DNA of 64,000 nt, from contig NZ_JAUSUZ010000001.1 of assembly GCF_030813715.1 (NCBI RefSeq), positions 992,001 to 1,056,000 on the forward strand, written 5' to 3'. The notes beneath the pieces are model-generated. The model did no database searches. It worked only from the letters and a program-made list of their open reading frames with translations, and was not told the DNA's origin. Each line of letters starts with the position of its first letter. The stretch's first letter is position 1. The stretch comes from Catenuloplanes indicus. Lineage in GTDB: Bacteria > Actinomycetota > Actinomycetes > Mycobacteriales > Micromonosporaceae. Below, piece by piece: positions 32,083 through 43,261 of the stretch. A program made the translations under genes and the position numbers.

Positions 32083-33767
32083 AGCGTCAGCACCACCGTG
32101 GAGATGCTGCGGGCCGGGACGCTGACCGTGACCTGGGCGCCGTTGACGGCGACGGCCTGGCTCGCCGCATCGGCGTTCTGCGCCGTGAGGTAGTGCTCGG
32201 CCTTCGTGACGCTCCCCGGGGCCTGGACGACGGCGTTGTTCACCGCACTGCCCGACCGGTTCAGCATGACCAGGGTGACCTTGCCGTCACCCTGGTAGGC
32301 GGTGATCTCCAGCGGGGACGCCTTGGAGCCCTTCGTCAGCGCGATCCGCTGGTAACCGGGGCGCACGTACTTGGCGTACTGCGAGAACGCATAGCCGCGC
32401 TTGAGCGGCACGCCGGCCTGGGTGCCGAAGGCGGGCTCCCCGTCGCCGATGAAGGAGTAGTAACGCTTGCCGTACCACCAGACGTAGGCGGACCAGTTCG
32501 ACTCCATCGACAGGTGCACGGTGCGCATGACGTCGTCCAGCGTCTCGTCCCAGACCGCCTGGTTCGCCGGGTTGCCCCAGATGCTGGAGCCGTTGCCGTC
32601 CGCCTCGTGGTGGTTCCACTCGGTCATCCAGACCGGCTTGCCGTGCTGGGCGGCCAGCGGATACGGCTTGAGCCGGCCGGACGCCTCGGTGCCGTACAGG
32701 TGGCCGCCGATGTAGCCGATGGTGTTGCGCGCGGTGGCGTCGTTGAGCGTCGGGTCGGTGTAGCCGTAGTTCAGGTTGACCGCCTCGGCGACCATCAGCC
32801 GGGTGTTCTGGATCTTCGCACCCTGGGTCCGGAGGAAGTCGCGCAGTTCGGCGCCGCTCCAGTCCATCGAGTCGTAGTCCGGGTGCCAGTCCGGCTCGTT
32901 CTGCACCGAGGTGACGTCGACGGTCACGCCCTGGCCGCGCATGTACTGGACGTAGTTGTTGAGGTGGCCGGCATAGTCGTCGTAGTAGTCGGTGCGCAGC
33001 TTGCCGCCGTTGATCCGGCTGTTGTTCGTCTTCCAGGCCGCCGGCGCGGTCCACGGCGAGGCGAGGATCTTCACACCCGGCGCGTACGACTTCGCGGTCC
33101 GCAGCGCGTTGACCTGAGCCGGCCACTCGCCGGAGACCGGAGAGACCCCGGTTCGCACGATCGACAGGCCCAGCTGGTTCGGCCCGGTCCCGACCAGGGT
33201 CTGCGTCTCCGCCGTCGACCAGGCGCTCCCCCAGATCGACACCGCGGCGCCGAATCCGTCGACGGTCTGGTAGCGGGTCGCGGTGTTGACGGTGATGTCC
33301 GGGTTGCCGGCGGGCGGCGTGGACGGCGAGGCGGAGGCGGTCGGGGTCGGCGTGGTGCGCCCGGTGCACGCCACGCCGTTGAGGGCGAACGCGGCCGGCA
33401 CCGGGTTGCTGCCGGTCCAGGCGCCGTTGAAGCCGAAGGTGGCGGTGCCGTCGGTGGAGATCGCGCCGTTGTATGCGGCATTGCGCGCGGTGACCGCGGC
33501 GCCGGACTGGGTGACCGTGGCGTTCCAGGCAGAGGTCACGGTCTGGCCCGCGCCGTAGGACCAGGTGAGCGACCAGCTGGTCAGGGGATCACCGAGGTTG
33601 GTGACGGCGACCTCCGCGCCGAAGCCGCCCTGCCACTGCGACGACACCGAATATGTCACCGAGCAGCCGGTCGCCGCCGCTCCCGCGGGCATCGCCACCG
33701 CGACCGCCGTCGTCAGTATGAGACCGGCCGACGCCACCGCGGCGCCGAACGTCCTGGACCTTCGCAT
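32079..33767 (-). CDS. Secreted CBM2-GH30 (subfamily 8-like) glucuronoxylanase
   Basis: 562 residues. Signal peptide (1-31), N-terminal CBM2 (about 33-135, starting CSVTYSVSSQWQGGFGAEV), Pro/Thr/Ser linker (138-155), then GH30 catalytic barrel plus beta-sandwich. Acid/base Glu291 (SVQNEPDW) and nucleophile Glu383 (WMTEWNHH) are present; YQTVDGFGAAVS is the usual entry strand. The pattern fits XynC-type enzymes that cut xylan guided by glucuronic acid side groups. Start ATG 33767 with aggaga upstream. Divergent from the GH10 xylanase gene. Confidence 0.95.
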   Translation of the reverse strand: MRRSRTFGAAVASAGLILTTAVAVAMPAGAAATGCSVTYSVSSQWQGGFGAEVAVTNLGDPLTSWSLTWSYGAGQTVTSAWNATVTQSGAAVTARNAAYNGAISTDGTATFGFNGAWTGSNPVPAAFALNGVACTGRTTPTPTASASPSTPPAGNPDITVNTATRYQTVDGFGAAVSIWGSAWSTAETQTLVGTGPNQLGLSIVRTGVSPVSGEWPAQVNALRTAKSYAPGVKILASPWTAPAAWKTNNSRINGGKLRTDYYDDYAGHLNNYVQYMRGQGVTVDVTSVQNEPDWHPDYDSMDWSGAELRDFLRTQGAKIQNTRLMVAEAVNLNYGYTDPTLNDATARNTIGYIGGHLYGTEASGRLKPYPLAAQHGKPVWMTEWNHHEADGNGSSIWGNPANQAVWDETLDDVMRTVHLSMESNWSAYVWWYGKRYYSFIGDGEPAFGTQAGVPLKRGYAFSQYAKYVRPGYQRIALTKGSKASPLEITAYQGDGKVTLVMLNRSGSAVNNAVVQAPGSVTKAEHYLTAQNADAASQAVAVNGAQVTVSVPARSISTVVLTL

Positions 33768-33777
33768 GAGATTTCTC

Positions 33778-33827
33778 CTGACGGTCGAATTCCGTCAGAT
33801 GTAACACAACACAATCACACATTTCAA
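33778..33827 (-). promoter_or_regulatory. GH30 promoter with dyad at the start of transcription
   Basis: Minus strand TTGAAA (33822-33827), 17-bp spacer, TTACAT (33799-33804). Directly after it lies a perfect dyad ctgacgg-tcgaatt-ccgtcag (33778-33798), covering the predicted +1 and touching the ribosome site. The same layout (dyad on +1) is seen at the GH11 gene. Confidence 0.6.
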
Positions 33828-33846
33828 TGGATTGACACGCGGAACG

Positions 33847-33863
33847 GCGCCGGGACCCGGCGC
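33847..33863. repeat. Tight hairpin in the xylanase divergent region
   Basis: gcgccggg-a-cccggcgc, 8-bp arms with a 1-nt centre; possible operator or structural divider between the GH30 and GH10 promoters. Confidence 0.4.
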
Positions 33864-33878
33864 AGTTGACGGCCATAA

Positions 33879-35366
<1,488 letters not shown>

Positions 35367-35387
35367 CCGTACGCGCGCCGGCCGGGA

Positions 35388-36938
35388 TCACCGCGCCAGC
35401 GGCGCGCGGACCAGGAACGAGCTGTCGGCACGGAACGCGTCGGTGCCGTCGCCCTGGTCGACCCACAGCTCGTCGCCGCGGTGCCGGAGGAAGTAGCCGG
35501 GGTAGTTCTTCGACTCCAGCGCGACCGTGCCGGGCCCGGCGCCGGGGCGCGCGCAGAACGTGGCGTCGCCGCGGAACAGCTCGGTGCGGTCACGGATGTG
35601 CAGCACCAGCCGCCAGGACGAGTGCCGCAGGTACCGGCCGTCGGAGAAGCGGAACGTGACGCAGGCCGGGTCGGCCAGGCCGTCCAGCACCTCGAACGTC
35701 GCCTGGGCGCGGACCGTCCCGGCGCTGGCCGGACCGGCCGCGGCGAGCACGCCGACGCTGCGGGCGACCGCGACGAACGTACCCGGCGCGTTCGCCGACT
35801 CCAGCGACACCGGGCCGGGCCGTACCACGCCGGGCGCCACCGTGCCGGGCGGTGCCGTACCGAACGGTGCCGCACCGGTGGCGTCCGGCGCACCGGGCAG
35901 GGTGAGCACGGGAGCGGTCACCGGCGGCGGCGCGGCGACCTCGACGGCGCCGACCGTGACGCCGGTGGCCAGCGCGGCCGCCGTCACGGCCGCCACGATC
36001 GGATGCGCCGCGATCGCCTGGGCCAGCGCGCCGGCCGCACCTACCGCGACCGGGCCCGCACCCCCGGCGGCGACCGAGCCGGCCCCCGCGCCGGTGGCGG
36101 CCGTGCCCGCGACCAGCGCGGTGCCGGCCGCGGCCTTGCCGAGCGTCGCCTTGGCCAGGACCGCGGCCGCCAGCCCGGCCGGGACCGGCAGCAGCACCAG
36201 GGCCGGCAACAGGTGGTCCACCGGCAGCAGACCGCGGGCGGCCGCGCCGCACACCGCGCAGCCGCGCACGTGCCGGGCCGCGCGCTTGCGCCACAGCGGC
36301 GCGGGCACGCCGTCCCACCGCTCCAGCACCGCCGCCAGCCGCCGGCACGGTGGCCGGGCCTCCAGTGCCCGGACGACCGCGCGGCTGACCTCGAAACGCT
36401 CGCGCATCCGCTGGATCCGCACCCCGGCGTGGGCCACGCTGACACCGAGCGCGGCCGCCAGCTCCGCACGGCTCATCTCCCGCGCGCTCTCCAGCCACCA
36501 CAGCGCGAGCAGCACCCGGTCGTCCGGGTCGAGCCACCGGCCGGCCCGGCGTGCCGTGCGGCGCTGCGCGAACAGCTCCGCGCGGGCCATCGCCCCGGTC
36601 TCGAACGCGGCGTCCGCGACGTCGGCGGCGTCGTCCAGCGGGATCGTCCGCTCGGCGGCCCGGGCGGAGCGCTCCAGATGGGTGCCGACCCGGCGGACCG
36701 CGATCGACACCAGCCACAGCCGGAAGCTCTCCGGCTCACGCAGCGACGGCAGGCGGCGCAGCGCCCGGACCATCACGTCCTGCACCACGTCGTCGACGTC
36801 CGGCCGCCCGTCCAGCCCGCGGCGCACGATCGTGTAGACCAGCGGGAGGTACGCGGTGACCAGCTCGTCCAGCGCCCGGGCGTCCCCGGCCCGCGCCGCT
36901 ACGACCAGGCGTGTCTCGTTCTCGCCGACCGCGCGCAC
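35388..36938 (-). CDS. ECF sigma factor fused to zinc-finger, membrane span and AbfB carbohydrate-binding domain
   Basis: 516 residues, far longer than a plain ECF factor (about 180). Region 2 at about 18-90 (PDVDDVVQDVMVRALRRLPSL, FRLWLVSIAVRRV). Region 4 at about 137-186 (LDPDDRVLLALWWLESAREMSRAELAAALGVSVAHAGVRIQRMRERF). A zinc-finger-type HVRGCAVC (His223, Cys227, Cys230; Cys198 nearby) as in anti-sigma zf-HC2 domains comes next. Hydrophobic segments lie at about 238-262 and 308-333, then a Pro-rich spacer. An AbfB/CBM42-type beta-trefoil follows at about 375-515 (VSLESANAPGTFVA, FRFSDGRYLRHSSWRL, VALESKNYPGYFLRHRGDELWVD). Sigma, anti-sigma-like and sensor parts are thus on one chain, with the sugar-binding domain probably outside. 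GTG 36938 has gaggtg upstream. It lies between xylanase genes, which are likely targets (inference). Confidence 0.88.
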   Translation of the reverse strand: MRAVGENETRLVVAARAGDARALDELVTAYLPLVYTIVRRGLDGRPDVDDVVQDVMVRALRRLPSLREPESFRLWLVSIAVRRVGTHLERSARAAERTIPLDDAADVADAAFETGAMARAELFAQRRTARRAGRWLDPDDRVLLALWWLESAREMSRAELAAALGVSVAHAGVRIQRMRERFEVSRAVVRALEARPPCRRLAAVLERWDGVPAPLWRKRAARHVRGCAVCGAAARGLLPVDHLLPALVLLPVPAGLAAAVLAKATLGKAAAGTALVAGTAATGAGAGSVAAGGAGPVAVGAAGALAQAIAAHPIVAAVTAAALATGVTVGAVEVAAPPPVTAPVLTLPGAPDATGAAPFGTAPPGTVAPGVVRPGPVSLESANAPGTFVAVARSVGVLAAAGPASAGTVRAQATFEVLDGLADPACVTFRFSDGRYLRHSSWRLVLHIRDRTELFRGDATFCARPGAGPGTVALESKNYPGYFLRHRGDELWVDQGDGTDAFRADSSFLVRAPLAR

Positions 36939-37032
36939 GTCACCTCATCCTCCGGAGAGGAGTCGACTGTGAACGATGGCGACCGGCCGCGTCAACACCC
37001 CGGAAACATCGATGTCGCGGCGCGGGCCGGGC

Positions 37033-38781
37033 TCACCCGACCGTGACGGTCGCGCCCAGCCGGTTGAAGCCGGTGACCGCCTCCCACGTCCCGGTGTTCG
37101 CGGTGCGGATCGCGTAGTCCGGCCGGTCGCGCAGCAGCGGGTCCGGCAGGTTCAGAAGCAGCTCGTACGCACCGGGTGCGAGCGTGCCGGGCAGCGTGAC
37201 CGTCTCGGTGACCACCGTGGTGGTGCCGGCGGCCCAGCGGCGCGGGTCGGCGGTCAGCGGCAGCCGGGTGACCGCGCCGGTGGCGGTGGCGCGCAGGATC
37301 AGCTCGGCGCCGCGCGGGTTGACCGGCGCGGCCCAGCCGTCGTTGCGCACGCTCAGCCGGACCGGCAGCGCGCCGCCGGCCGTGGCCGTCTCCGGGTACG
37401 TGCCGTCGACCAGCGTGAACCGGTAGCCGAGCTGCCGTTCCACGGTGGTCAGGCAGCCACCGGCGCGGAAGCCGCCGATCACGTCCGGGTGGTAGTCGTG
37501 GTTGAGGTACGTCCAGTGGAACCGGGCCATCTCCGCGGTCGCGGCCGGGCACTGCGTACGGGTGGCGTGCACGGCGCAGGTCTCGCCGCCCATCGCGGTG
37601 TACCGGGTCTCGGCCGCCAGGTACGGGTACTCGACCTCGGTGTCCGTGTAGGTGCCCTGGTCGGTCGCGTCGGCCAGGAAGCAGTCGTTGTGATGACCGG
37701 TGCGGGCGGCCGCGGAACCGTCGTAGGCCTGCGCGTCGGTGAGCGCCGCGGTGCCGTACATGGTGCGCTTGAAGTTCGGCGTGCGCAGCTGCACCGTCCG
37801 GGTCGCCGGCAGCACCTGAAGGATCTTGTCGTGCACCGCCTTGCGGTTGGCCCGGTCGGCTGCGGTGACGACGCCGTTGTTGCCGAAGTTCTGCGTGTAG
37901 TAGCCCTCGCCCCAGGCGCCGACGAAGCCGGACTGCATGACCGCGATGACGTCGGCGTTCCGGCTCAGGTACGGCGCGAGCTGGTCGAGGTGCGCGAGCA
38001 CGCGGTCCTTCGGCGCGTCCGCGCCGTCCGCGGAGTCGGTGTAGGCGAACCGCAGCACCGTCTTCAGCCCCGCCGCGCGTACGGTGTCGAACTGCTTCTG
38101 CAGGTGTGCCAGCGTCGCCGCGTCGATCGGCCCGGCACGGAACTCGCGCAGGTAGAACACGCACATGACCAGCGAGATCTTGGCGTCGGTCCGGTACCCG
38201 CGCAGCGTCGCCTCGTCGAACGCGGCCGCGTCGCACTCACCGGCGTGCCGGTACAGGCCGCGCTCCGGGTTCGCGACGATCTCATCGGAGGCCGGATAGG
38301 TGACCGTACCGCCGGGCGCGGGCGCGTCCGCGTACCGTTGGGTGATCTTCTCGGAGGTCTGCCCCGGCGCCTCCGCCTGGAAGACCAGGTCGGTGTCGCC
38401 GGGCGTGGCGGTCTCCCCGATCGCGGCGCGTGGCAGCGTCCAGGTCGCCACGCCGTCCGCGTGCGTGTGCGGGACCGCGGTGACCATCGTCCAGTTCCAG
38501 CCGGAGCCGCCGTGCCGGTAGAGCGTCGCGTTCTCCAGCAGGAACTCCGCGCCGACCCCGCCCTGCGCGAACCCGGTGGCCGCGTCCCGGTCGGTGTCGA
38601 TGTAGGCGCGGGTGAACTCCGGCGTACCCGAGTACGCGAACCGGTAGGTCACGTCCGTGCCGGTGCTGGTGGCCGACGCCTCGGTGATCGACGCGTTCGC
38701 CGTCGCGGCCAGGACGACGCCGAGTCCGGCGGTCAGCGCGAGCGCGAGCCCGCCTCCGGCCCAGCGGAGTATCGATGGCAT
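37033..38781 (-). CDS. Secreted DUF4832/DUF4874-type protein
   Basis: 582 residues with signal peptide (about 1-30, WAGGGLALALTAGLGVVLAATANA). An N-terminal beta domain of about 130 residues is followed by the barrel-like core VANPERGLYRHAGECDA, VMCVFYLREFRAGPIDAATLAHLQKQFDTVRAAGLKTVLRFAYT, QSGFVGAWGEGYY and HWTYLNHDYHPDVI, which matches DUF4874/DUF4832 proteins found beside carbohydrate-active enzymes. A C-terminal beta-sandwich follows. Probably an extracellular glycan-related enzyme, activity unproven. It lies just upstream of the sigma factor gene on the same strand, separated by 94 bp. Confidence 0.85.
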   Translation of the reverse strand: MPSILRWAGGGLALALTAGLGVVLAATANASITEASATSTGTDVTYRFAYSGTPEFTRAYIDTDRDAATGFAQGGVGAEFLLENATLYRHGGSGWNWTMVTAVPHTHADGVATWTLPRAAIGETATPGDTDLVFQAEAPGQTSEKITQRYADAPAPGGTVTYPASDEIVANPERGLYRHAGECDAAAFDEATLRGYRTDAKISLVMCVFYLREFRAGPIDAATLAHLQKQFDTVRAAGLKTVLRFAYTDSADGADAPKDRVLAHLDQLAPYLSRNADVIAVMQSGFVGAWGEGYYTQNFGNNGVVTAADRANRKAVHDKILQVLPATRTVQLRTPNFKRTMYGTAALTDAQAYDGSAAARTGHHNDCFLADATDQGTYTDTEVEYPYLAAETRYTAMGGETCAVHATRTQCPAATAEMARFHWTYLNHDYHPDVIGGFRAGGCLTTVERQLGYRFTLVDGTYPETATAGGALPVRLSVRNDGWAAPVNPRGAELILRATATGAVTRLPLTADPRRWAAGTTTVVTETVTLPGTLAPGAYELLLNLPDPLLRDRPDYAIRTANTGTWEAVTGFNRLGATVTVG

Positions 38782-38905
38782 ACGGGTGCCTTTCTGTGCC
38801 GTGTCCGGCGTGAAAAGACACGCCTGAGCCGGAAACGCCCCGAATGCGCCGCCTTGCTGCATCACGTGACTCACGCCACAGGGTGGCTGTACCGCCTGAT
38901 GGTTC

Positions 38906-39808
38906 TCAGCTGGCGGCGGCGTCGGTGAGGGCGGCGAGGACCGGGTGGATGAGGGGGTGTTCCTCGGCGCCGCGGCGGACCGCGGCGAAGACACGGCGGG
39001 TGGGCGCGACGCCGTCGACCGGGCGGACCGCGAGGCCGCTGGCGTCCATGCCGCGCAGCGCGGAGCGGGGGACCAGCGCTACACCGGCACCGGCGGCGGC
39101 GAGCGCGACCACGGCCCGGAAGTCGTCGGAGGAGTGCGCGATCATCGGCTGGAAGCCGGCCACCTCGCAGGCCAGCACGACCACGTCGTGGCAGGGATTG
39201 CCCGGGTACGGGCTGATCCACGGCTCCTTGGCCAGGCCGGCCAGTGGCACCGCGTCCGGCGCGGCGAGCGGGTGGCCGGCGGGCAGTACCGCGTCGAACG
39301 GCTCGGCGTAGAGCGGCACGTGCGTGAGCCGGGGGTCGTCGGCGGCCGGTGCGCCGCGGTACTCGACCGCGATCGCGACGTCGACCTGACGGTCCAGCAC
39401 CAGCGGCAGTGCCACGTCGCCCTCGGCGTCCTGCACCCGGATCCGGATGCCGGGTGCGGTGGCGGCGAGCCCGGCGATCGCGGGCGCGACGACCCGGACG
39501 ATCGCGGTGGCGAACGAGGCGATGCTGACCGTACCGGCCGCGCCGGTGTCGAACGCGGCCAGTTCGGCCTCGGCGCGTTCCAGCTGGGCCAGGACCGTGT
39601 TGGTGTGGGCGAGCAGGATCTCGCCGGCCGGGGTCAGCCGCACGCCCTTGGCACCCCGGTCGACCAGCCGGTGGCCGGTCTCCTGTTCCAGCGCGGTGAG
39701 CTGCTGGGACACCGCGGACGGGGTGAGGAACAGCGCGGCGGCGGCGGCCGTCACCGTACGGTGATCGGCCACCGCCCGCAGGATGTGCAGTCGCCGGACG
39801 TCGATCAT
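38906..39808 (-). CDS. LysR-family regulator
   Basis: 300 residues. N-terminal winged HTH (LHILRAVADHRTVTAAAAALFLTPSAVSQQLTALEQETGHRLVDR) and a periplasmic-binding-protein-like effector domain from about 90. It lies 17 bp downstream of kbl on the same strand, so it may be the last gene of the threonine operon or have its own promoter inside kbl. Effector unknown; regulation of a distant target is equally possible. Confidence 0.9.
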   Translation of the reverse strand: MIDVRRLHILRAVADHRTVTAAAAALFLTPSAVSQQLTALEQETGHRLVDRGAKGVRLTPAGEILLAHTNTVLAQLERAEAELAAFDTGAAGTVSIASFATAIVRVVAPAIAGLAATAPGIRIRVQDAEGDVALPLVLDRQVDVAIAVEYRGAPAADDPRLTHVPLYAEPFDAVLPAGHPLAAPDAVPLAGLAKEPWISPYPGNPCHDVVVLACEVAGFQPMIAHSSDDFRAVVALAAAGAGVALVPRSALRGMDASGLAVRPVDGVAPTRRVFAAVRRGAEEHPLIHPVLAALTDAAAS

Positions 39809-39825
39809 GTCCGGACGATTGTCGC

Positions 39826-41016
39826 TCAGCCCTCCAGCGCCGCGCGGGCGGACACGAAAGCGGTGACGGCGCGCTCCACGTCCGCGGCCGAGTGCGCGGC
39901 GGACAGCTGCACCCGGATCCGGGCCTGGCCCTGCGGCACCACCGGGTAGGAGAAGCCGATCACGTACACGCCGCGCTCCAGCAGCAGCTGGGCGAGCCGG
40001 TCCGCCTTCGCCGCGTCACCGATCATGACGGGCGCGATCGGGTGGTCGCCGGGCAGGATGTCGAAGCCCTCCTCGACCATCCGGCGGCGGAACAGCGCGG
40101 TGTTCGCGGTCAGCCGCGCGCGCAGCTCACCGGCGCCCTCGATCAGGTCGAGCACGGTGAGCGACGCGGCCGCGATCACCGGCGCGAGCGTGTTCGAGAA
40201 GAGGTACGGCCGGGAGCGCTGGCGCAGCAGCGCCACGATCTCGGCGCGGGCCGCGACGTAGCCGCCGGACGCGCCGCCGAGCGCCTTGCCGAGCGTGCCG
40301 GTGACGATGTCGATCCGGTCCAGCACGCCGTGCAGCTCGGGTGTGCCGCGGCCGTGCTCGCCGACGAAGCCGACCGCGTGCGAGTCGTCGACCATGACCA
40401 TCGCGCCGTACCGGTCGGCCAGGTCGCAGATCTCGCGCAGCGGCGCGACGTAGCCGTCCATCGAGAAGACGCCGTCGGTGACGATCAGCATTCGGCGGGC
40501 ACCACCGGTGGTCGCCTCGACCAGCTGCTTCTCCAGGTCGGCCATGTCCCGGTTGGCGTACCGGAAGCGGCGGGCCTTGGACAGCCGGATGCCGTCGATG
40601 ATCGACGCGTGGTTGAGCGCGTCGGAGATGACCGCGTCCTCCGCGCCGAGCAGCGTCTCGAACACGCCGCCGTTCGCGTCGAAGCAGGACGAGTAGAGGA
40701 TCGTGTCCTCCTGGCCGAGGAACGCCGACAGCCGCGCCTCCAGCTCCTTGTGCACCTCCTGAGTGCCGCAGATGAAGCGCACCGACGCCATGCCGTAGCC
40801 CCAGCGGTCCAGCGCCGCGTGCGCGGACGCCACCACCCGCGGGTCGTCGGCCAGGCCGAGGTAGTTGTTGGCGCAGAAGTTCAGCACCGCGTCACCGGTG
40901 GTGACGGTGACGTTCGCCGACTGCGGGGTGGTGATCACCCGCTCGGACTTGTGCAGGCCGGCGGCCTTGATCTCGTCGAGGGTGGCGCGCAGGTCGTCGC
41001 GCACGGAAGTGAACAC
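39826..41016 (-). CDS. kbl: 2-amino-3-ketobutyrate CoA ligase (glycine C-acetyltransferase)
   Basis: 396 residues, PLP fold type I, same length as E. coli Kbl. It cleaves 2-amino-3-oxobutyrate with CoA to glycine and acetyl-CoA. Motifs: [55 protein letters not shown] and the PLP lysine in [13 protein letters not shown] 41016 lies 2 bp after the tdh stop: one operon, giving direct transfer of the unstable intermediate. Confidence 0.96.
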   Translation of the reverse strand: MFTSVRDDLRATLDEIKAAGLHKSERVITTPQSANVTVTTGDAVLNFCANNYLGLADDPRVVASAHAALDRWGYGMASVRFICGTQEVHKELEARLSAFLGQEDTILYSSCFDANGGVFETLLGAEDAVISDALNHASIIDGIRLSKARRFRYANRDMADLEKQLVEATTGGARRMLIVTDGVFSMDGYVAPLREICDLADRYGAMVMVDDSHAVGFVGEHGRGTPELHGVLDRIDIVTGTLGKALGGASGGYVAARAEIVALLRQRSRPYLFSNTLAPVIAAASLTVLDLIEGAGELRARLTANTALFRRRMVEEGFDILPGDHPIAPVMIGDAAKADRLAQLLLERGVYVIGFSYPVVPQGQARIRVQLSAAHSAADVERAVTAFVSARAALEG

Positions 41017-41018
41017 GG

Positions 41019-42047
41019 TCAGTTGCTCCAGTCCAGGATGATCTTGCCACTGCGGCCGCTCGCGGCGTCGGCGAACGCGGCCTCGAAGTCACGGAAGCCG
41101 TACCGTCCGGTGATCACGGGCGACAGATCAAGACCGCCCTCCAGCAGTACGGACATGGAGTACCAGGTCTCGAAGATCTCCCGGCCGTACACGCCCTTGA
41201 TGGTGATCATCGAGGTGACCAGGCGTGCCCAGTCGATCGGGAACTCCTGCGACGGCAGGCCGAGCATCGCGATCTTCCCGCCGTGCGTCATGTTCGCGAG
41301 CATGTCGCGCATCGCGGACGGGTGACCGGACATCTCCAGGCCCACGTCGAAACCCTCGCGCAGGCCGAGCATCCGCTGGCCGTCCGCGATCGTGGCCTGC
41401 GACACGTCCAGCGCCAGGCTGACACCGATCTTGCGGGCCAGGTCGAGGCGGTCCTCGCTGACGTCGGTGATCATCACGTGCCGCGCGCCGGCGTGCGTGG
41501 CCACGGCCGCGGCCATCAGCCCGATCGGGCCGGCGCCGGTGATCAGCACGTCCTCGCCGACCAGCGGGAACGACAGCGCGGTGTGCACCGCGTTGCCGAA
41601 CGGGTCGAAGATCGCGGCCACGTCCGGGTCGACCGGCACCCGGTGCACCCAGATGTTCGTCGCGGGCAGCACCACGTACTCGGCGAACGCGCCGTCCCGG
41701 CCGACACCCAGCCCGACCGTGGCCCGGCACATGTGGCGGCGGCCGGCCAGGCAGTTGCGGCACTTCCCGCAGACCAGGTGTCCCTCGCCGCTGACCAGGT
41801 CACCGACCGTGACGTCGGTGACGTTCCGGCCGATCTCGACGACCTCACCGGCGAACTCGTGCCCGACGATCAGCGGCGTGCGGATCGACTGCTGCGCCCA
41901 GCCGTCCCAGGCCCGGATGTGCAGGTCGGTGCCGCAGATCCCGGTCCGCCGCACCCGGACCAGCACGTCATCGGCGCCGACGGCCGGTTCGGGCACGTCC
42001 GTGAGCCACAGGCCGGGCTCGGCTCTCTCCTTGACCAGTGCCTTCAA
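41019..42047 (-). CDS. tdh: L-threonine 3-dehydrogenase
   Basis: 342 residues, zinc medium-chain dehydrogenase oxidising threonine to 2-amino-3-oxobutyrate with NAD. Catalytic zinc ligands Cys38 (GICGTDLHI) and His63/Glu64 (VGHEFAG). Structural zinc cysteines lie in [15 protein letters not shown], and the Rossmann motif is [13 protein letters not shown]. The start appears to be TTG 42047 with aggag 8 nt upstream. First gene of the tdh-kbl pathway operon. Confidence 0.96.
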   Translation of the reverse strand: MKALVKERAEPGLWLTDVPEPAVGADDVLVRVRRTGICGTDLHIRAWDGWAQQSIRTPLIVGHEFAGEVVEIGRNVTDVTVGDLVSGEGHLVCGKCRNCLAGRRHMCRATVGLGVGRDGAFAEYVVLPATNIWVHRVPVDPDVAAIFDPFGNAVHTALSFPLVGEDVLITGAGPIGLMAAAVATHAGARHVMITDVSEDRLDLARKIGVSLALDVSQATIADGQRMLGLREGFDVGLEMSGHPSAMRDMLANMTHGGKIAMLGLPSQEFPIDWARLVTSMITIKGVYGREIFETWYSMSVLLEGGLDLSPVITGRYGFRDFEAAFADAASGRSGKIILDWSN

Positions 42048-42153
42048 CGGGTCGGCTCCTCAACGGGCGGAAGTGGGCGATTCAGAGTCAATGTTCACCA
42101 TTGCCGCCGCACCGGTCCATCGAGGATTTCTTAACCCGGCCCGCAGCACAGCT

Positions 42154-43218
42154 TCACGCGCCCCAGTCACCGGTACGCACGAAGCGTTCCAGCCGCCGGG
42201 CCGGCTCGGCCAGGTCCCAGCCCTTGCCGGCCACCCAGTCGTCGTCGTAGAACGTGCGGCGGTACGGGTCGGCGCCGTCGGCGGCCACGACGACCACGGT
42301 GCCGGACTCGCCGGCCCGGCTCATCCGGTGCGCCAGGTGGCAGGCGCCCCAGAGGCAGGCGCCGGTCGACGGGCCGGCCGGCACGCCGAGCGCACCGGCG
42401 AGGAAGCGCATGGCGGCCACGCTGGACGCGTCCGGCACCGGGATGACCAGGTCCACCACGGCCGGGTCGAAGGCCGGCTCCATCCGCGGCCGGCCGATGC
42501 CCTCGATCCGGGACGGCATGCCGGTCGCGTAGTCGCGGGCATCGGTGACCCAGCCGGGGAAGTACGCCGAGTTCTCCGCGTCGACGACCGCGAGGCGGGT
42601 GGCGTGCCCGTGCCGTCGCAGGTAGCGGCCGATCGCCCGGGACGTGGCGCCGGTGCCGGCTCCTGTGACGATCCAGGCCGGCTCCGGGGTGAGGGCGTGC
42701 ATGATCTCGTCGGGCAGGCCGGGCACACCGTTGTCCAGGTCCGCGTCGATGGCCGGGCCGAGCGTTGACAGGCAGTCCAGGTAGTGCCCGCTCACCTGCC
42801 GCGCCAGCCGTTCCGCGTTCTCGTACACGGCCAGCGGCGGGTCGACGCGGTGCACGGTCCCGCCGTGCGCGGCGATCCGGGCGATCCGGTCCGGCGCGGA
42901 CCTACCGGGGACCACGGCGGTGAACGACAACCCGAGCATCCGGGCGACGTGCGCCTCGGCGACCGCCATGTTCCCGCCGGTCGCCTCCACCAGCGGCGTC
43001 CCGCGCCGGACGTCGCCGCGGGCGACGGCGCCGAGAAGCAGGCTGCGGGCGAACCGGTACTTGACGCTCCCGGTGACCCGCGCCGACTCGTCCTTCACCA
43101 GGATCGGCACCGACGGCATGGCGGGTAGCGGAAGGCGGTGGAGCGGCGTCGCCCTCTCGGCCGCCCGGTCGGCCTCCAGGAGCCCGGTGGCATACCTGAC
43201 CCAGTCCCGATCAGACAT
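42154..43218 (-). CDS. PLP-dependent cysteine synthase family protein
   Basis: 354 residues, fold type II. PLP lysine Lys53 in TGSVKYRFA, substrate loop EATGGNMAVAEAHVAR, phosphate-binding GAGTGATSRAIGRYL and a late GPSTGACLWGA. The overall plan matches CysK/CysM-like beta-replacement enzymes, but it is longer than CysK and the family includes enzymes with other beta-substituents, so the substrate is open. It precedes tdh on the same strand by 106 bp. Confidence 0.85.
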   Translation of the reverse strand: MSDRDWVRYATGLLEADRAAERATPLHRLPLPAMPSVPILVKDESARVTGSVKYRFARSLLLGAVARGDVRRGTPLVEATGGNMAVAEAHVARMLGLSFTAVVPGRSAPDRIARIAAHGGTVHRVDPPLAVYENAERLARQVSGHYLDCLSTLGPAIDADLDNGVPGLPDEIMHALTPEPAWIVTGAGTGATSRAIGRYLRRHGHATRLAVVDAENSAYFPGWVTDARDYATGMPSRIEGIGRPRMEPAFDPAVVDLVIPVPDASSVAAMRFLAGALGVPAGPSTGACLWGACHLAHRMSRAGESGTVVVVAADGADPYRRTFYDDDWVAGKGWDLAEPARRLERFVRTGDWGA

Positions 43219-43261
43219 CGATCACTCCCCCCACCGGCTCACCTCGTACGGCCAAGCCTAG

